This document shows, piece after piece, positions 26,067-36,324 of a stretch of DNA of 64,000 nucleotides (position 1 is the stretch's first letter; each line of letters opens with the position of its first letter). The DNA is from Microvirga sp. KLBC 81. GTDB lineage: Bacteria; Pseudomonadota; Alphaproteobacteria; Rhizobiales; Beijerinckiaceae. Below the pieces are notes generated by a model that ran no database searches, had not been told where the DNA came from, and worked only from the letters and a program-made list of their open reading frames with translations. Location: positions 1 to 64,000 of the forward strand of contig NZ_QDAH01000027.1 in assembly GCF_003075415.1 (NCBI RefSeq). The letters are read 5' to 3'. The position numbers and the translations under genes were made by a program.

Positions 26067-26672
26067 GTTGAACTCTCGACATGGCGATCGAGGGCAGGAC
26101 CTGAGGCATTAGCCGCAGTGAAGGCGGGTGGCCACGCCGCAAGAGGCGGCGGGCTGGAATTGCGTTCGGATTGCTGTCGATCGCCATCGTGCGCCGCAGA
26201 GGGGCGCATTCTGGGTTGAAACGGAACGGCTTCGAGCCGGATGAGGTGACGGAAGGGCGAGCGCGAAATGAAACGCGCGCTTCGAACGGTGCCGGAACGA
26301 GAGTCAAAGCTGACTTCGTATTCGCAACCATTCAAGACGGCCCTTTCTAGAAATCGATGACCGAACGGATCCGGCCATCGGCAAAATGCGGCGATCTGTA
26401 TCGCCCACTGAACCCTTCCGAGCGCCTGTCGAGGGTGACGGGATCCTCAGAGGACCGGTCAACACAACCGTCTCCTCAGGTCCGCCGTCAGATTCGGCCA
26501 TGCCGGACGGGGTTCATGATCATTACAGATCGAATGGGGCATTTGGCAAGATGTCGAGGCGATGTGTCGTTAATGCAACACTGTCTCGATAATGAGCTTC
26601 CGGAGGAGAAGCTTCGTTAACCAAAAGCCTTTTAATGAGATAGGAAGGGGGCGCGAAACTTCCAGCGGCTGC
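26067..26672. other. Divergent leader region between rne and the amidase gene
   Basis: No gene is seen apart from a 27-codon upstream extension of the amidase frame. Its rne side (about 26067-26350) is probably the long 5' untranslated region that RNase E uses for autoregulation in other bacteria; no specific hairpin was identified. Confidence 0.4.
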
Positions 26673-27932
26673 ATGAGAAACAAACCCTTGATACGCCTGA
26701 TCTGCGTGGGTCTCTTTGTGAGTCTCGTGGCGACCTTCGTCGCCTCGGGGACGGGATCCGCCTGGGCTACGGGCGTCGATGCGGGCAAGGCTGCTGCCCC
26801 GGTGATCGCGGCGGATGTCTCGGTCGAGGTTGAGGGCGCCAAAACCCGGTTCCGGATTGCGCTCTCCAAGCCAGTGACGGCCCAGGCCTCTCTCATGGAG
26901 AAGCCGGACCGCCTCATCATCGACCTGCCGGAGGTGTCGTTTCACCTGCCGCCCGAAGCCGGGCGTCAGAAGGCGGGGCTGATTTCCTCCTATCGTTATG
27001 GCCTTTTCGCTCCGGGCCGCTCCCGGGTCGTGATGGAGCTGACCCAGCCGGCCACCGTCTCCGGCATGACCGTTGACGCGAATGCCGCCGGCGGCACGGC
27101 GCTTCTGACCATCGAGCTGACCCGCACCGAGCGCGCTGATTTCCATCGCGCGGCTGCTGATTCTGCGGCCAAGGTGGCCCAGGTCACTGCGGCGGAACCT
27201 GCTCCGCTCCCCAAGGATGCCCGCCCGGTCATTTTGATCGACCCCGGTCATGGAGGCATCGATCCCGGTGCCAATTCCGTGGGGGGCGTGTTCGAGAAGG
27301 ACCTCGTCCTGTCCTTTGCCCAGAAGCTGCAGAAGGCGCTGGAAGCGAGCGGGCGCTACAAGGTTCTCATGACCCGCGACAAGGACGTGTTCATTTCCCT
27401 CGGAGACCGGGTCCGCGCCGCTCGCAATGCCCAGGCTGATCTCTTCATCTCCATCCACGCGGATTCGATCTCCGGAGGCCAGGAGGTGCGGGGGCTGACT
27501 GTCTATACGGGGGCGGAGAGGGCGTCCGACGCCGACTCGGCCCGGCTCGCCGAGCGGGAAAACAAGGCCGATGCGGTGGCAGGCGTCGAGAGCACCGACA
27601 TGCCGGATGACGTGTCGGACATCCTGGTGGAGCTGACCCTGCGTGAGACGCGCAATTTCTCCCATGGCTTCGCCACCCGCTTGGTCGGTGCGTTTGATTC
27701 GGTCGCCCGCCTGAACAAGAACCCGCACCGTCAGGCCCGCTTCCAGGTGCTGCGGGCCCATGACGTGCCCTCCGTCCTGGTGGAATTGGGGTACCTCTCC
27801 AGCAAGCAGGACCTCGACCTGCTCATGTCCGAGGAATGGCGGGGCAAAATGGTCTCTGCCATGAGCGCGGCGGTGGATCGCTTTTTCGCAGCACGCCTCG
27901 CTCGGCAGGATGCTGCCGCAGTTTTACCATAG
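26673..27932 (+). CDS. amiC: N-acetylmuramoyl-L-alanine amidase (AmiC type)
   Basis: This roughly 419-residue periplasmic amidase cleaves the peptide stem from MurNAc and splits septal peptidoglycan. A signal peptide (M-R-N-K-P-L-I-R-L ... S-A-W-A) precedes an AMIN domain (about 45-150) that targets it to the septum. The amidase-3 domain (about 190-405) has the zinc motif I-D-P-G-H-G-G-I-D-P-G, then S-I-H-A-D-S and V-L-V-E-L-G-Y-L-S. I prefer the ATG at 26673 because it gives a proper signal peptide; the frame is open to 26592. mrcA follows on the same strand. Confidence 0.92.
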   Translation: MRNKPLIRLICVGLFVSLVATFVASGTGSAWATGVDAGKAAAPVIAADVSVEVEGAKTRFRIALSKPVTAQASLMEKPDRLIIDLPEVSFHLPPEAGRQKAGLISSYRYGLFAPGRSRVVMELTQPATVSGMTVDANAAGGTALLTIELTRTERADFHRAAADSAAKVAQVTAAEPAPLPKDARPVILIDPGHGGIDPGANSVGGVFEKDLVLSFAQKLQKALEASGRYKVLMTRDKDVFISLGDRVRAARNAQADLFISIHADSISGGQEVRGLTVYTGAERASDADSARLAERENKADAVAGVESTDMPDDVSDILVELTLRETRNFSHGFATRLVGAFDSVARLNKNPHRQARFQVLRAHDVPSVLVELGYLSSKQDLDLLMSEEWRGKMVSAMSAAVDRFFAARLARQDAAAVLP

Positions 27933-28080
27933 ATAGAGTGTGGATACCCGTAGCGGGGGCGCGATTCCTCGGTTAACAGAGCGGGGCGGACTTGAGCTCC
28001 ACTTCTGTTCCGATGGAAAACGGCGTTCGGGATTTGCATAAACGGGTGCTTTTGAAGCGCCGATAACGGAATATCTTCGG

Positions 28081-30507
28081 ATGCGTTTTGTCCTACGATT
28101 CTTCGGCTTCCTGTTCAGCATCGGGGCGATCTTCTTCCTGATCGGCGCCGTCGGGCTGGCCTATGGATTCTGGTTCTACTCCAAGGACCTGCCGGATCAC
28201 GCGCAGCTCGCCAATTACGAGCCGCCGGTGATGACACGCGTCCATGCCTCGGACGGCAGCCTGATCGCGGAATATGCCCGCGAGCGCCGTCTCTATGTTC
28301 CCATCCAGGCCATGCCGAAGCTGGTGAAGGCCGCCTTCCTCTCCGCCGAGGACAAGAACTTCTACAAGCACCCGGGCATCGACCCCGAGGGCGTCGTCCG
28401 CGCGATCCTGGTCAACATCAAGTCGGGCGGCAAGCGCGAGCAGGGCGCATCCACCATCACGCAGCAGGTGGCCAAGAACTTCCTCGTCGGCAACGAGAGG
28501 AGCTACGAGCGCAAGATCCGCGAGGCCCTGATCGCGCTTCGGATGGAATCCACCTTCTCGAAGGACAAGATCCTCGAACTCTATCTCAACGAGATCTATC
28601 TCGGCCTCAGCAATTACGGCGTGGCCGCCTCGGCGCTGAACTATTTCGGCAAGTCGCTCCATGAGCTCGACATTGCCGAAGTCGCGTACTTGGCCGCTCT
28701 TCCGAAGGCGCCGAACAACTATCATCCGTTCCGCCAGCGCCAGGCCGCCATCGAGCGCCGCAACTGGGTGATCGGCCGCATGGCCGAGAACGGCTACATC
28801 ACGCCGGAGCAGGCGGAAGCGGCCAAGAAGCTGCCGCTCAACGTCACGCCGCGCGTCGTGTCCCCCAACAGCATCGCTTCAGGCTACTTCGCCGAAGGCG
28901 TGCGTCGCGACATCGCCGAGCGTTACGGTGAGGAGAAGCTCTACGAGGGCGGTCTCCTGATCCGCGCGACCCTCGATCCCAAGATGCAGGCCATGGCCCG
29001 CAAGGCCCTGGTCGACGGTCTCGTGCGCTTCGACGAAGCGCGCGGCTGGCGCGGCGCCCAGCAAAAGCTCGACCTGACCGGCCGCGAATGGGGCCTGGCT
29101 CTGGCCGAGGTGCAATCCATGGGCGACGTGCAGCCCTGGCGTCTGGCAGTGGTGCTCGACGTTGCCGGCGGACGTGCCCGCATCGGCCTGCAGCCGAAGA
29201 AGGAAACCTCCGGTCAGCTTTCCCGTGACCGCGAGACCGGCTTCGTGACCGCCGATGGTGTGAAATGGACGCGCCGTGCCGTCGAGAAGGCGCTTGCCGT
29301 CGGCGACGTAGTCTATGTGGAGCCCATCGACGGCAGGCAGGGTCAGTACCGTCTGCGCCAGGTGCCTGAAATCTCCGGCGCCATCGTCGCCATGGATCCC
29401 CAGACGGGCCGCGTCCATGCGATGGTCGGCGGCTTCTCCTTTGACCAGAGCGAGTTCAACCGCGCGACGCAGGCGATGCGCCAGCCGGGCTCCTCGTTCA
29501 AGCCCATCGTCTATGCGACGGCCCTCGACAACGGCTACACGCCTTCGTCGCAGATCATGGACGCGCCCTTCGTGCTCGACATGGGGCCGGGGCAGGCCGC
29601 CTGGGCTCCGTCGAACTATGACGGCAAGTCGGCGGGCCTGCGCACGCTTCGCTACGGCATCGAGCATTCGAAGAACCTGATGACGGTGCGCCTCTCCAAC
29701 GAGATCGGCATGCCGGTCATTTCCGAATACGCCCGTCGCTTCGGCGTCTATGACGACATGCTGCCGCTGCTTTCCATGTCGCTCGGCGCTGGCGAGACCA
29801 CGGTCATGCGCATGACGGCGGCCTATTCCATGTTCGTGAACGGCGGCCGCCGCATCAAGCCGACGCTGATCGATCAGATTCAGGATCGCAACGGCCGCAC
29901 GATCTATCGCCACGACGACCGCAAATGCGCCACCTGCGATGCCGAGAAATGGGATGGCGGCGCTGCGCCCAAGCTCACCGACAGTCGCGAGCAGGTGCTC
30001 GACCCGCTGACCGCCTACCAGATGACCTCGATCCTCGAAGGCGTGGTGCAGCGCGGCACCGCCCAGTCGGTCAAGGCCGTCGGCAAGCCGCTCGCCGGCA
30101 AGACCGGCACCACCAACGACGCGAAGGACGTGTGGTTCGTGGGCTTCTCGCCCGACCTCGCTGTCGGCGTGTTCCTCGGCTATGACCAGCCGAAGTCCCT
30201 CGGCAACGCGGCCACCGCCGGCCAATACGCCGCCCCCGTGTTCCGTGACTTCATGCAGATGGCCCTGAAGGACAAGCCGGCGACTCCGTTCCGCGTGCCG
30301 CCGGGCATCAAGCTGATCCGGGTCAGCGCCGCCACCGGCACCCGCGCCGGCGATGGCGCCGGTACGATCCTGGAGGCGTTCAAGCCCGGACAGTCGCCGC
30401 CGCAATACTATTCTCCTCCGGAGGAGGAAGCGGCCCCGCAGGCCGAGTACTCACCTGCGCCTCCGCCACAGCGGGCGGTGGGTGCAAACCCGGGCGGATT
30501 GTATTGA
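28081..30507 (+). CDS. mrcA: Penicillin-binding protein 1A (class A PBP)
   Basis: This 808-residue bifunctional glycosyltransferase/transpeptidase has a short cytoplasmic tail and one N-terminal membrane anchor (about 5-30). The GT51 domain (about 60-235) has the catalytic S-A-E90-D-K-N-F-Y-K-H-P motif and G-A-S-T-I-T-Q-Q. An OB/linker insertion (about 330-430) precedes the transpeptidase domain with S471-S-F-K, S530-K-N and K674-T-G. The C-terminus is proline-rich. It makes and cross-links peptidoglycan and pairs functionally with the upstream amidase gene, about 150 bp away. Confidence 0.97.
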   Translation: MRFVLRFFGFLFSIGAIFFLIGAVGLAYGFWFYSKDLPDHAQLANYEPPVMTRVHASDGSLIAEYARERRLYVPIQAMPKLVKAAFLSAEDKNFYKHPGIDPEGVVRAILVNIKSGGKREQGASTITQQVAKNFLVGNERSYERKIREALIALRMESTFSKDKILELYLNEIYLGLSNYGVAASALNYFGKSLHELDIAEVAYLAALPKAPNNYHPFRQRQAAIERRNWVIGRMAENGYITPEQAEAAKKLPLNVTPRVVSPNSIASGYFAEGVRRDIAERYGEEKLYEGGLLIRATLDPKMQAMARKALVDGLVRFDEARGWRGAQQKLDLTGREWGLALAEVQSMGDVQPWRLAVVLDVAGGRARIGLQPKKETSGQLSRDRETGFVTADGVKWTRRAVEKALAVGDVVYVEPIDGRQGQYRLRQVPEISGAIVAMDPQTGRVHAMVGGFSFDQSEFNRATQAMRQPGSSFKPIVYATALDNGYTPSSQIMDAPFVLDMGPGQAAWAPSNYDGKSAGLRTLRYGIEHSKNLMTVRLSNEIGMPVISEYARRFGVYDDMLPLLSMSLGAGETTVMRMTAAYSMFVNGGRRIKPTLIDQIQDRNGRTIYRHDDRKCATCDAEKWDGGAAPKLTDSREQVLDPLTAYQMTSILEGVVQRGTAQSVKAVGKPLAGKTGTTNDAKDVWFVGFSPDLAVGVFLGYDQPKSLGNAATAGQYAAPVFRDFMQMALKDKPATPFRVPPGIKLIRVSAATGTRAGDGAGTILEAFKPGQSPPQYYSPPEEEAAPQAEYSPAPPPQRAVGANPGGLY

Positions 30508-30675
30508 TCCGCGTCCTCACCATATGAAGAGCGCTTCCTGACAAGCACGAAAACGCATGGGTACTGCAGACGCGAAGCTGGCTGCAGCGCTCGGCGGCTT
30601 GCGGGAAGGCTTCTTTACACCGTGGGGCACTCCCCTTAAGACGCCCTCGAACTCAAGGCATAGACAGCAGGACAA

Positions 30676-31804
30676 ATGCGCGCCGAAATCGAACACCTCG
30701 TAGAAGAGACCAAGCAGTCAGTCGGGCTGCTGAGGAGGCATCTTTGACTGGGATAATGCCCAGCGCCGCCTCGCCGAACTGAACGCCCAAGCCGAAGACC
30801 CGAACCTCTGGAACGATGCGGAGGCCGCGCAAAAGATCATGCGCGAACGCACGACCCTCGAGGACCAGATTTCCGCCATCAAGCGCATGGAGCAGGAACT
30901 CGATGACGCCATCACGCTGATCGAGCTCGGCGAGATGGAAGGTGACGAGGGCACGATCAGCGAGGGCGAGGAGGCGATCCGCGCCCTTCAGGAAGAGGCT
31001 GCGCGCCGTCAGGTGGAAACCCTGCTCTCGGGCGAGGCCGACGCCAACGATACCTATCTCGAAGTGCACTCCGGTGCCGGCGGCACGGAAAGCCAGGACT
31101 GGGCCTCCATGCTCCAGCGCATGTATGCCCGCTGGGCCGAGCGCCGGAAGTTCAAGGTCGAACTCCTCGAAATCACCGATGGTGAAGAAGCCGGCATCAA
31201 GAGCGCCACGCTCCTGATCAAGGGCCACAACGCCTATGGCTGGCTCAAGACCGAGTCGGGCGTGCACCGTCTGGTGCGCATCTCCCCCTACGACTCGAAC
31301 GCGCGCCGCCATACGAGCTTCGCCTCGGTTTGGGTCTATCCGGTGGTGGATGACCGCATCAACATCGAGATCAAGGAATCCGATTGCCGCATCGATACGT
31401 TCCGCTCCTCGGGTGCGGGGGGGCAGCACGTGAACACCACGGACTCGGCGGTGCGCATCACGCACATCCCGAGCGGCATCGTCGTGGCCTGCCAGCAGGA
31501 GCGCTCGCAGCACAAGAACCGCGCGACCGCCTGGAACATGCTGCGTGCGCGCCTCTACGAGGCCGAGCTGAAGAAGCGCGAGGAAAAGGCGAACGCTGAA
31601 GCTGCCGCCAAGACCGATATCGGCTGGGGCCACCAGATCCGCTCCTACGTGCTGCAGCCCTACCAGCTGGTGAAGGACCTGCGCACGGGCACACAGTCCC
31701 AGAGCCCGCAGGACGTGCTCGACGGTGATCTCGACCCGTTCATGGAAGCCTCACTCGCCCAACGCGTCTACGGCGGCGGCGAAGAGGTCGAGGACATCGA
31801 CTAG
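30676..31804 (+). CDS. prfB: Peptide chain release factor 2, expressed by programmed +1 frameshift
   Basis: The first 23 codons (30676-30744) end with an AGGAGG internal Shine-Dalgarno three bases before CTT TGA C. The TGA at 30745-30747 must be bypassed by a +1 shift, after which the frame beginning GAC TGG GAT at 30746 runs to 31804, giving about 375 residues. The release-factor domains include the codon-recognition segment [15 protein letters not shown] and the catalytic G248-G249-Q250 loop. RF2 ends translation at UAA/UGA, and scarcity of RF2 favours the shift, so the gene autoregulates. A call starting at 30839 would miss the N-terminus. Confidence 0.96.
30733..30748 (+). promoter_or_regulatory. 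prfB programmed +1 frameshift site
   Basis: AGGAGG followed by CAT CTT TGA C: the internal ribosome binding site, slippery CTT codon and in-frame UGA are all at the spacing known from Escherichia coli prfB. Confidence 0.95.
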
Positions 31805-31918
31805 AGCCTTTTTCGGTGCAGTGGCTCCGGTTCACCGTCAAAAAATGCGGTCCAGCCAAGAAGAGAGCTGATTCCAGGCCAACGGAATCAGCTCTATGAA
31901 CGCGTTGTGGTCCGCCAA

Positions 31919-32026
31919 CCTCATCCTGAGGAGCAGCCGTGAGGCTGCGTCTCCAAGGATGATCCCGTGCACTCTGGAGGCGCCCTCGTCCTTCGAGACG
32001 GCCTTGCAGGCCTCCTCAGGATGAGG
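31919..32026. repeat. Family B repeat, copy 2
   Basis: CCTCATCCTGAGG (31919-31931) and its exact reverse complement (32014-32026) bound a 108-bp element with the GCACTCTGGAG and CCTTCGAGACGG core. It lies between convergent prfB and bcp. Confidence 0.8.
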
Positions 32027-32095
32027 GCTACGGGGTGCGCAACGTGGTCGCAGTGATAAGGTTGCCTGAAAGGGCGCCCTTTTTCTGTTCCGCGA

Positions 32096-32560
32096 TCAGA
32101 GCGCCTGTGCCGCTGCCAGCACTTCCTCCGCGTGACCCGGCACCTTCACCTTGTTCCAGACCTGGGCAATTGTGCCGTCGCGGTTGATGAGGACCGTGGT
32201 GCGTTCCACGCCCATGTACTTGCGGCCATACATGCTTTTCTCGACCCACACGCCATAGGCCTCCAGCATGCTCTTCCCCTCGTCGGAGGCGAGGGGGAAT
32301 TCGAGGTCGTGCTTGGTGCGGAACTTGTCGTGGCTCTTCAAGGGATCGGGTGAGACGCCGACGATCTCGGTGTCGGCGGCCTCGAACTTCTTGCGAAGGG
32401 CCTGGAAATCTCTAGCCTCCAGGGTGCAGCCGCTCGTGTCGTCCTTCGGGTAGAAGTACAGCACCACCTTCCTGCCTCTGAGGCTCTCCAGCGAGATGTC
32501 CTTCCCTCCAGTGGCGGGCAAGGAGAAAGCGGGGGCTTTGGTTCCGGGTGTCAGTGCCAT
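32096..32560 (-). CDS. bcp: Thioredoxin-dependent thiol peroxidase (Bcp/PrxQ)
   Basis: This 154-residue peroxiredoxin reduces hydrogen peroxide and organic hydroperoxides. The thioredoxin fold shows F-Y-P-K-D-D-T-S-G-C-T with peroxidatic Cys45, then L-E-A-R-D-F, Y-G-V-W and E-R-T-T-V-L-I. The second position commonly holding Lys (C-T-K-E) is Leu here, and the usual resolving cysteine five residues on is not present, so it is probably a 1-Cys-type member. Cytosolic, standing alone. Confidence 0.93.
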   Translation of the reverse strand: MALTPGTKAPAFSLPATGGKDISLESLRGRKVVLYFYPKDDTSGCTLEARDFQALRKKFEAADTEIVGVSPDPLKSHDKFRTKHDLEFPLASDEGKSMLEAYGVWVEKSMYGRKYMGVERTTVLINRDGTIAQVWNKVKVPGHAEEVLAAAQAL

Positions 32561-32718
32561 ATTTCGCCTTCCTTTTGGCGGATTGTCCTGATTGGAAACC
32601 TCTTGTGTGCACGACAGGAAAGAGGCGGTCGCGGGAGGCTGCCGGGACGGTTAAGGTCCCTCAGTGATTCCCTCGCTGCCGCTGAAGCGCAAGAACCGGG
32701 TTACCCCACATCACAAGA

Positions 32719-35700
32719 ATGAAGTTACCGTTCCGTCCCACGTTGTCCCGGCGAGAACCGGCCAAAAGAAGCCTATGGCGCCGGGTGCTGCGTGGTACGC
32801 TCTACGTCAAGCTTGGGCTGATCGCGTTTCTTGTTGTTGTCGCGGGGCTTCTCTACCTGCGCCTTTCCGTCGGCCCCATGACTTTCGGACGCCTGCCGGA
32901 GCGCGTTGCCGAGGCTCTGGCCGCCCGCATCGGCCCCGGATGGGCCGTGACGCTGCGCAATACGGCCATCGAACTGCATGAAGGTACGCCCGCTCTGCGG
33001 GCGAACGGCCTCGACATCAGGGCTCCTGGCGGAGGACTCGTTGTCCGGGCTCCGTATGCCCTTGTGAGTGTCGACTTCCTATCGCTGCTCACGGCCAATC
33101 TGCAGCCCAAAGCCATCGAGGTGCGTGACCTGCAATTGCGGATCCTGGTCAGCCGGGATGGCTCACTGACCTTCTCGCCCGTGCAGACGACGGAAGAAGT
33201 GCACGCTGCGGGTGATACGACAGCCGAACCCTCTCCTTCCAAGGAGGCCGCTGCTTCCTTGGCCGCGAGCACCGATGGCCCGTCTCAGGTCTCGGGCGCC
33301 GTAGGCTCTCTGTTCGACCTGGTCGTCGGACCGGGAAGCGTCCTCAACTCCCTTGGACGCGCGCAGCTGACCAATGCTCAGCTCGTCTTCATCGATGCGG
33401 ATCGTCGCGAGCGGGCCAGGTTCAAGCGAGTCGACGCCACTTTCGACTGGTCGGAGAATGGCGGACGTCGTTTCGCGGCGACCGTCGAAGGTCCTCAGGG
33501 CGCCTGGCAGCTCAACGGCGATGTGAAAGCGGAGAGCGGGACGGCCTATCGTGCGGCGGTGGTCGCCGATTCCGCGCCGATCCAGGACATCCTGCTGCTG
33601 AGCGGGTTGTCAGGACTGCCGGCTGCGACCGATCTCGAATTCTCGGGGCGCTTTGACGTGGCCTATTCGGATGGCCGCGTGACGGAGTTGAAGACCCGCC
33701 TCGACAGCAATACGGGCATGATCCAGATCGAGGACAAGGATACCTCGGCTTTGCCGGTCGAGCGCGCCACGATCGTGGCCGAGTGGGACGAGGCCAAGAA
33801 GACTCTCAACCTCCCGATCCTCGAGCTCAAAGGCGGCGAGACGCAAGTCAAGCTTCAGGGGACGCTATCGACGCCAACGCTGAAGGCGCCTTGGCGCCTG
33901 CTCTTGAGCGGCAGGGATATCGTCTGGTCGGGTGCAGCTCCCGGCGATGCCCCGCTCCAGGTTTCGCAGCTCGATGCAGACCTCTCCGGTTCCGATGGCG
34001 TGACAATCAACAACATCAAGCTGCGAGGGCCGGACCTCACCACCGACATCAGCGGTGCCCTTGCGGCTCCGGCCGACCCTAAGGGGCTGAAATTCGACGT
34101 GACGGCCACGCGGACCAATGTCCGGTCCGCGCTGCGCGTCTGGCCGGAGGCCGTGGCTCCCCCTGTTCGGCGCTTCCTGGTGTCGAACCTCAAGAGCGGC
34201 ACGCTTGAGACGTTCAAGCTCAAGATCGGGATGACCGGGGCCGATGTTGAGAAGTCCATGTCCGGCGGCCCGATCCCCGACGGCTCCGTGACGATCGATT
34301 TCCAGATCTCTCAGGGCACCCTAAAGGCGGCAGAGGGTTTGCCGCCCGTGTCGAAGATGGATGTGACCGGGCAGGTGAGCGGTACGAAGGTCGCCTTACG
34401 CGCCCCGGCCGGGCGCGTCGATATGGCCGGCAATTACAGTCTGAGCGCCTCCGAAGGCTCTTTCGCTCTCGACAATTACTGGGACGACAATGCGGTTGCG
34501 CGCATCGACTTCCGCCTCCTGGGCTCGGCGGATGGTGTCGGCGCCATGCTCCAGCAGCCGGTCGTCAAGGAGATCGCCGGGTTCGAGGTCGATCCCGCCA
34601 CCATGAAGGGCAAGGCGGATCTGCGGGTTGGGATCGGACTCGCCGTCAACAACATTCCGGCCATTGCCGATCTTCCGCTGAAGATTGCCGGAACACTGAA
34701 CGATCTCACCCTCGACAAGCTGTTCGGCAGGGAGAAGCTCGAGGCGGCCAATCTGACGATCGCCTACGACAAGGGTGACCTGTCGATCAAAGGCGACGGC
34801 AAGATGGGGGGCGCTCCGGCTAGTATCGACGTGCAGAAGAACCGCCAGGGCGGCGAAGCGAACGTCTCCTTCGTTCTCGACGAGGCCGCGCGCAGCAAGC
34901 GTGGGCTCTCCTTCGGCCAACAGTTGACGGGCAGCGTCGCGCTCAAGGTCGGCATGCCCCTGGGCAGGCTCGATGCGCCCGGCATGCTGATCGAGGCAGA
35001 CCTCGCCAAGGCCAGTGTGGATCAGCTCATTCCCGGCTGGGTCAAGCCTGCGGGCAGGCCGGGCAAGCTGACCTTCACGATGGTGGACGGGGCCGAAAAC
35101 GAAATCCGCGACTTGCAGCTCGACAGCGGCACGGCGCAGTTGCGTGGCACTGCGACCCTGTCGAAGGACGGGGAGCTCGAGAAGGCGGATCTGCCCACCT
35201 TCAAGCTCTCGCCCGGCGACGACATGCGGGTGCAGATCGATCGTTCCGGCGGCATCTACAAGGTGAATGTCCGCGGCAACGTGGGCGATGCGCGCCCCTT
35301 CCTGAAAGGGTTCGGCTCGCAATCCTCGTCTCGCAGCGGAAACGCGCAAAGGGATTCCAAGGATGTCGACATCGACCTCGCCCTCAACATCCTGACCGGC
35401 CATAACGACGAGGCGATCACCAACGCCATGATCAAGGCGTCCGTGCGCAAAGACACCCTGCGCCAGCTCGAGATGAAGGGCCGCCTCGGCTCGACGAACA
35501 TTGCTGCCCGCACGGATGTTCAGGGGAGGAGCGGCCCTGTCCTCATCATTCAGGCGGAGGATGCGGGTGCGCTCCTGCGCTTTACTGATGTGTACAAGCG
35601 CATGGCGGGTGGCGATCTCATCATCAACATGGCGACGGGCGAGGGGGCTCAGCCCGGGCTTCTGCTGCTGCGCTCCTTCACCCTGGTCAACGAGCCGGCC

Positions 35701-36177
35701 CTGCGCCGGATCATCCCGACTCAGACTCAAGTGATCGCCGGGCAGGACAAGGCCGGCAATCCGCAATCCGTCCGGGTGGATGTCAACGAAGCGACCTTCG
35801 CCAGGGCAAGGGTCGACTTCACGCGTACGGCCGGCCGCGTCGATTTCAAGGATGCCGCGATCTACGGCAATCAGATCGGCTTCACCCTCGGCGGTTTCAT
35901 CGATTACGGTCGGGATCGCATGGACATCTCGGGCACCTTCGTGCCGGCCTATGGGCTGAACAACGCCTTTGCCAAGGTGCCGCTCTTCGGGCCGCTGCTC
36001 GGAGGCGGTCAGTATGAGGGATTGTTCGCGGTCAATTTCCGCGCCACGGGTTCCACAAGCGCGCCGACGCTGACGGTCAACCCGCTTTCGGCGGTAGCAC
36101 CGGGCTTCCTGCGCAAGCTTTTCGGTGTGGGAGTGGAGCCGCAGGGTGATGCATCGCCCGTGACTCCGGAGCGATAG
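32719..36177 (+). CDS. Large AsmA/YhdP-like (DUF3971) envelope protein
   Basis: This 1,152-residue protein has one N-terminal membrane anchor (about 27-50, L-G-L-I-A-F-L-V-V-V-A-G-L-L-Y). The long periplasmic beta-rich region includes D-V-T-A-T-R-T-N-V-R and A-A-P-V-R-R-F-L (DUF3971, about 330-500). The C-terminal AsmA-like section has F-K-D-A-A-I-Y-G-N-Q-I-G-F-T-L-G-G and F-V-P-A-Y-G-L-N-N-A-F-A-K-V-P-L-F-G-P-L-L-G-G. Members of this group form bridge-like channels carrying phospholipids to the outer membrane in enterobacteria; the same role here is inference. It lies divergent from bcp and convergent with tyrS. Confidence 0.88.
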   Translation: MKLPFRPTLSRREPAKRSLWRRVLRGTLYVKLGLIAFLVVVAGLLYLRLSVGPMTFGRLPERVAEALAARIGPGWAVTLRNTAIELHEGTPALRANGLDIRAPGGGLVVRAPYALVSVDFLSLLTANLQPKAIEVRDLQLRILVSRDGSLTFSPVQTTEEVHAAGDTTAEPSPSKEAAASLAASTDGPSQVSGAVGSLFDLVVGPGSVLNSLGRAQLTNAQLVFIDADRRERARFKRVDATFDWSENGGRRFAATVEGPQGAWQLNGDVKAESGTAYRAAVVADSAPIQDILLLSGLSGLPAATDLEFSGRFDVAYSDGRVTELKTRLDSNTGMIQIEDKDTSALPVERATIVAEWDEAKKTLNLPILELKGGETQVKLQGTLSTPTLKAPWRLLLSGRDIVWSGAAPGDAPLQVSQLDADLSGSDGVTINNIKLRGPDLTTDISGALAAPADPKGLKFDVTATRTNVRSALRVWPEAVAPPVRRFLVSNLKSGTLETFKLKIGMTGADVEKSMSGGPIPDGSVTIDFQISQGTLKAAEGLPPVSKMDVTGQVSGTKVALRAPAGRVDMAGNYSLSASEGSFALDNYWDDNAVARIDFRLLGSADGVGAMLQQPVVKEIAGFEVDPATMKGKADLRVGIGLAVNNIPAIADLPLKIAGTLNDLTLDKLFGREKLEAANLTIAYDKGDLSIKGDGKMGGAPASIDVQKNRQGGEANVSFVLDEAARSKRGLSFGQQLTGSVALKVGMPLGRLDAPGMLIEADLAKASVDQLIPGWVKPAGRPGKLTFTMVDGAENEIRDLQLDSGTAQLRGTATLSKDGELEKADLPTFKLSPGDDMRVQIDRSGGIYKVNVRGNVGDARPFLKGFGSQSSSRSGNAQRDSKDVDIDLALNILTGHNDEAITNAMIKASVRKDTLRQLEMKGRLGSTNIAARTDVQGRSGPVLIIQAEDAGALLRFTDVYKRMAGGDLIINMATGEGAQPGLLLLRSFTLVNEPALRRIIPTQTQVIAGQDKAGNPQSVRVDVNEATFARARVDFTRTAGRVDFKDAAIYGNQIGFTLGGFIDYGRDRMDISGTFVPAYGLNNAFAKVPLFGPLLGGGQYEGLFAVNFRATGSTSAPTLTVNPLSAVAPGFLRKLFGVGVEPQGDASPVTPER

Positions 36178-36204
36178 AGCTGAAACCCTCAAGCAGATCC
36201 AAAG

Positions 36205-36315
36205 CCTCACCCTGAGGAGGATTGCGTGAGCAATCCGTCTCAAAGGGCGAGGCGTCTCCAGTGCACTCTGGATCCTCCTTCGAGACGCCGCTTGCAGCGG
36301 CTCCTCAGGATGAGG
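36205..36315. repeat. Family B repeat, copy 3
   Basis: Ends are CCTCACCCTGAGG (one mismatch) and CCTCAGGATGAGG. The core contains TGCACTCTGGATCCTCCTTC. It lies between the AsmA-like gene and tyrS. Confidence 0.8.
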
Positions 36316-36324
36316 GCTGTGCTT

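Noticed and set aside
26340..26355. TTTCTAGAAA near the rne leader as a second Irr site
   Set aside because: It lacks the TTAGAA-N3-TTCTAA arms and spacing.
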